Assembly: GCF_018035235.1 (NCBI RefSeq)
Contig: NZ_WPCV01000002.1
Location: 806,001-870,000 of the forward strand
Source of the DNA: Citrobacter sp. On2M
GTDB lineage: Bacteria; Pseudomonadota; Gammaproteobacteria; Enterobacterales; Enterobacteriaceae
Length of the DNA: 64,000 nucleotides
Direction of reading: 5' to 3'
The position numbers were made by a program, and so were the translations under genes. Below the pieces are notes generated by a model. It ran no database searches. It was given only the letters and a program-made list of their open reading frames with translations, and was not told where the DNA came from. Positions 61,936-64,000 of the stretch are shown here, in pieces (positions within the stretch are counted from its first letter, which is position 1; the number at the start of each line of letters is the position of its first letter).

Positions 61936-63195
61936 TTACTCCTTACCTGAAGGGGTATAGGCATCTTCGCCAAATGCTGAATAATCAGGAGATTGGCGGG
62001 CGTCATTGGTTGAAATTCGTACCGGGGTAAATTTGTTAATTATCCATAAAATCAGAAGGGTAAAAATAAAAGACCATATGCTGGTAATAAGTACAGCGGC
62101 GAGTTGTTTTGCAACTTGCAAAATGCCACCACCTTCAAGCAAACCTGAAGGTCCTTTGCTATTCCATGCCTGTGATGCGAAAACACCAAGCAGGATTGAG
62201 CCAGTAATTCCTCCCATACCATGTACGCCAAAAACGTCCAACGCATCATCGACATACTTTTTAACGAACAGTGCGCAGTAGTAGCAGACAAAACCGGCAA
62301 CAACACCAATTAATGCGGCTGATTGAATTGAAACATACCCTGCAGCAGGAGTTATGGTGGCGAGGCCTGCGACGGCTCCTGTCAGGAAGCCAACAAACTT
62401 TGGTTTACCGGTATGCATTTTCTCAATGAATAGCCATGTCGCACCGGCAAAAGCAGCAGCAATGTCGGTGGTAACAAACGCAGAGACAGTAATTGTGTTA
62501 ACCTGTAATTCAGAGCCTGCGTTAAAGCCATACCAGCCAAACCACAGTAACCCCGCACCCAGAGCAATATAAGGAATGTTGTGGCTACCATCAGGCTGAA
62601 TGACTCGACGCCCGACGTATAAAGCGGAAGCAAGCGCAGCGAAACCTGCTGTCGCGTGGACGACAATACCACCGGCAAAATCAACCACTCCCCATTTAGC
62701 CATCACGCCCTGCGGACTCCAGACCATATGCACAAACGGGCAGTAAACGAATAATGTCCAAAGGGTAATAAAAATCAGGTACGCCTTGAATTTCACCCGT
62801 CCGACAAATGCGCCAGTGATTAGCGCCGGAGTGATAATGGCAAACATCATTTGGTAAACAAAATGTACCAGGATGGGGATCCCTGCATCATTGCCGGTGA
62901 ACAGCGTGTTCGCATTGATATTTTGTAAAAACGCATAGTGAAGCGGATTGCCAATAATGCCATTGAGGCTGGGACCGAAGGCCAGGGAATAACCCACGGC
63001 AAACCATAATATGGCTACCCAGCTCATAGAGACAAAACTCTGAAACATAATGGTAAGTATGCCTTTACGCTGGACTAAACCACCGTAAAAAAAAGCAAGC
63101 CCCGGTGTCATTAACATGACCAGACTGGTGCATAACAGCATAAATGCTGTATTCGCTGGATCCAGTATTTGAAATTGTACAGGTAATATTCCCAT
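61936..63195 (-). CDS. amtB: Ammonium channel of the Amt family
   Basis: A 419-residue ammonium/ammonia channel with eleven predicted helices. Conserved motifs: PGLAFFYGGLVQRKG (TM1), DFAGGIVVHATAGFAAL containing Asp160- and His168-like residues, and DVFGVHGMGGITGSILLG with the second pore His. There is no cleavable signal peptide and no adjacent glnK, unlike glnK-amtB. It is coupled to ureA and so belongs to the urease unit. It may export or recapture the ammonium made by urease; direction is not known. Confidence 0.9.
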   Translation of the reverse strand: MGILPVQFQILDPANTAFMLLCTSLVMLMTPGLAFFYGGLVQRKGILTIMFQSFVSMSWVAILWFAVGYSLAFGPSLNGIIGNPLHYAFLQNINANTLFTGNDAGIPILVHFVYQMMFAIITPALITGAFVGRVKFKAYLIFITLWTLFVYCPFVHMVWSPQGVMAKWGVVDFAGGIVVHATAGFAALASALYVGRRVIQPDGSHNIPYIALGAGLLWFGWYGFNAGSELQVNTITVSAFVTTDIAAAFAGATWLFIEKMHTGKPKFVGFLTGAVAGLATITPAAGYVSIQSAALIGVVAGFVCYYCALFVKKYVDDALDVFGVHGMGGITGSILLGVFASQAWNSKGPSGLLEGGGILQVAKQLAAVLITSIWSFIFTLLILWIINKFTPVRISTNDARQSPDYSAFGEDAYTPSGKE

Positions 63196-63290
63196 ATACC
63201 CTGTGCCCCTTGCTTAAGGTTTATAAAAAGATGTGACTTGGCTATTTTCCATACAAAAGATAAATTACTACTTAATTTATTAATGGATAA

Positions 63291-63581
63291 TTACTTGTCT
63301 TTGAATGAATATAATTTTGATTGTGGGTTGTGTTTACAATATTCAATGACTTGCGGGATGCTGGTAAGGTCTGTTTCATTCAGAGAAACAGAATCACCAC
63401 CCTTATAAACCGTTTCTTCATTGAGCATCCACCATGCAACTGGAAGCATGGCCTTAGGATTCAGATTGATAAACTCCTGACAGGTCATTTTATCAGGACT
63501 GTTGTCTGCCGCATGCGTAATAGGGACGTTTAGCATAAATAAGGATAACAGGGGAGTAAGTGTGATAAGTGCGCGTTTCAT
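63291..63581 (-). CDS. hdeB: Periplasmic acid-stress chaperone HdeB
   Basis: A small secreted chaperone that prevents aggregation of periplasmic proteins at pH 4–5. It has 96 residues, with a signal peptide (MKRALITLTPLLSLFMLN ... THA) and two Cys forming the single disulfide (MTCQEFINLNPKAM, VIEYCKHN). PVAWWMLNEETVYKGGD is diagnostic of HdeB. ATG 63581 has TGAGG upstream; the earlier ATG at 63593 is less likely. No terminator lies between it and amtB, only 95 AT-rich bases. Confidence 0.92.
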   Translation of the reverse strand: MKRALITLTPLLSLFMLNVPITHAADNSPDKMTCQEFINLNPKAMLPVAWWMLNEETVYKGGDSVSLNETDLTSIPQVIEYCKHNPQSKLYSFKDK

Positions 63582-63616
63582 ATATAACCTCATGGTGTCT
63601 TTAATACAATTAATTT

Positions 63617-63656
63617 ACTGAAGCGGGAACTGCTGGGGTACAGTTCTCGCTTCAGT
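63617..63656 (-). other. Long hairpin between hdeA and hdeB
   Basis: Two 16-base arms (ACTGAAGCG... and ...CGCTTCAGT) pair with a single mismatch around an 8-base loop. No T run follows on the minus strand. Likely an mRNA-stabilising or partial-attenuation structure that favours hdeA over hdeB. Confidence 0.6.
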
Positions 63657-63690
63657 GATATCAATAAAAAAATTACTGGTGTTGGTTTAA

Positions 63691-64000
63691 TTACAGATCT
63701 TTTTTGATTTTGTCCCACTCACTGTCAGCTTTTTTCTTAAAATTGGCTTTTTTATCCTGCATACATGCCTGCACCAGTGCAGGGGTCACTGTTTCAACCC
63801 CTTTAACATCCAATACCGCGTCTTCTGGTTTGTCCTTTTTATTCAACGCTTCGGCAAAGCCAACCACTGTGGGTTGGAATGTGGTATCTGTGGCAAGAAA
63901 ATCTTCACACGTCCATTGACTGACGGGTTTGTGATTTTCTGCCGCCTGACCCAGAGCAGGGATCATGAGTAGGGACCCAACGATCATGCTTAATGTTTTA
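63691..64000 (-). CDS. hdeA: Periplasmic acid-stress chaperone HdeA, start outside the window
   Basis: A chaperone active below about pH 3 as a partly unfolded monomer. It carries the HdeA blocks QWTCEDFLATDTTFQPTVVGFAEAL, here in shorter pieces, and PALVQACMQDKKANFK, with the two disulfide Cys. The frame stays open upstream of the ATG at 63987 (Lys-Thr-Leu-Ser before it). The true start, most likely a signal peptide MKxTLSMIVGSLLMIPALG, therefore lies just past the right edge, as does the promoter of the whole series. Confidence 0.93.
   Translation of the reverse strand, partial: KTLSMIVGSLLMIPALGQAAENHKPVSQWTCEDFLATDTTFQPTVVGFAEALNKKDKPEDAVLDVKGVETVTPALVQACMQDKKANFKKKADSEWDKIKKDL

Noticed and set aside
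53025-64000. Insertion sequence or integrase marking the acid island
   Set aside because: No transposase, integrase or terminal inverted repeats could be found; horizontal transfer is suggested only by composition and gene content.

Overview
The window is chromosomal DNA of an enteric bacterium (Enterobacteriaceae). The first ~46 kb follows the familiar cysA–cysM … crr–ptsI–ptsH … gltX … glk … alaC–lpxP backbone of the Escherichia/Salmonella/Citrobacter group. Several features are Salmonella/Citrobacter-like rather than E. coli K-12-like: ptsJ divergent from pdxK with a YfeJ-type amidotransferase, ipdC paired with a YghZ-like reductase, and pgtPCBA. Urease and hdeAB occur together. A Citrobacter-like genome is my best guess; the sequence alone does not prove the species.

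Layout. 1–8,700: cysteine synthesis (cysA end, cysM, cysK), vitamin B6 salvage (ptsJ/pdxK) and the general PTS (crr, ptsI, ptsH). 8,860–15,955: cysZ, zipA, ligA, ypeB, yfeH, yfeR, yfeN. 16,209–19,507: the xanthosine locus xapA-xapB-xapX-xapR. 19,657–22,961: lysine, valine and alanine tRNAs flanking gltX and yfeCD. 23,105–31,616: transport and metabolism (nupC, mntH, ypeC, aldo-keto reductase, ipdC, yfeO, glk). 31,808–43,435: a fructose-type PTS with two peptidases (fryBC-ypdF-ypdE-fryA), the ypdABC regulators, alaC and the 23-residue ypdK. 43,794–52,394: an LprI-like secreted protein, lpxP, yfdY, and the phosphoglycerate transport system pgtP / pgtC-pgtB-pgtA. A YaiL-like gene follows.

The most interesting part is 53,138–64,000, an AT-rich acid-survival island. 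An AraC-type regulator and a GadE-like LuxR-type regulator are divergently transcribed. Opposite the latter runs a long leftward gene series: hdeA, hdeB, an Amt ammonium channel, ureA-B-C-E-F-G-D, a Yut-type urea channel and a YhiD/MgtC-type membrane protein. In E. coli, hdeA-hdeB-yhiD are neighbours and are controlled by GadE. Here a nine-gene urease/urea/ammonium cassette lies between hdeB and yhiD, and no gadA/B/C genes are visible. The likely logic is as follows. Periplasmic chaperones protect unfolded proteins at low pH. Yut admits urea, urease makes ammonia to buffer the cytoplasm, Amt handles ammonium, and a GadE-type switch may control the set. This joint regulation is inference. The promoter before hdeA lies outside the window.

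Starts were moved inward from the longest open frame wherever a Shine-Dalgarno sequence or family length supported it; these choices are noted per gene. Comparisons with named proteins are from memory, not from a database search.
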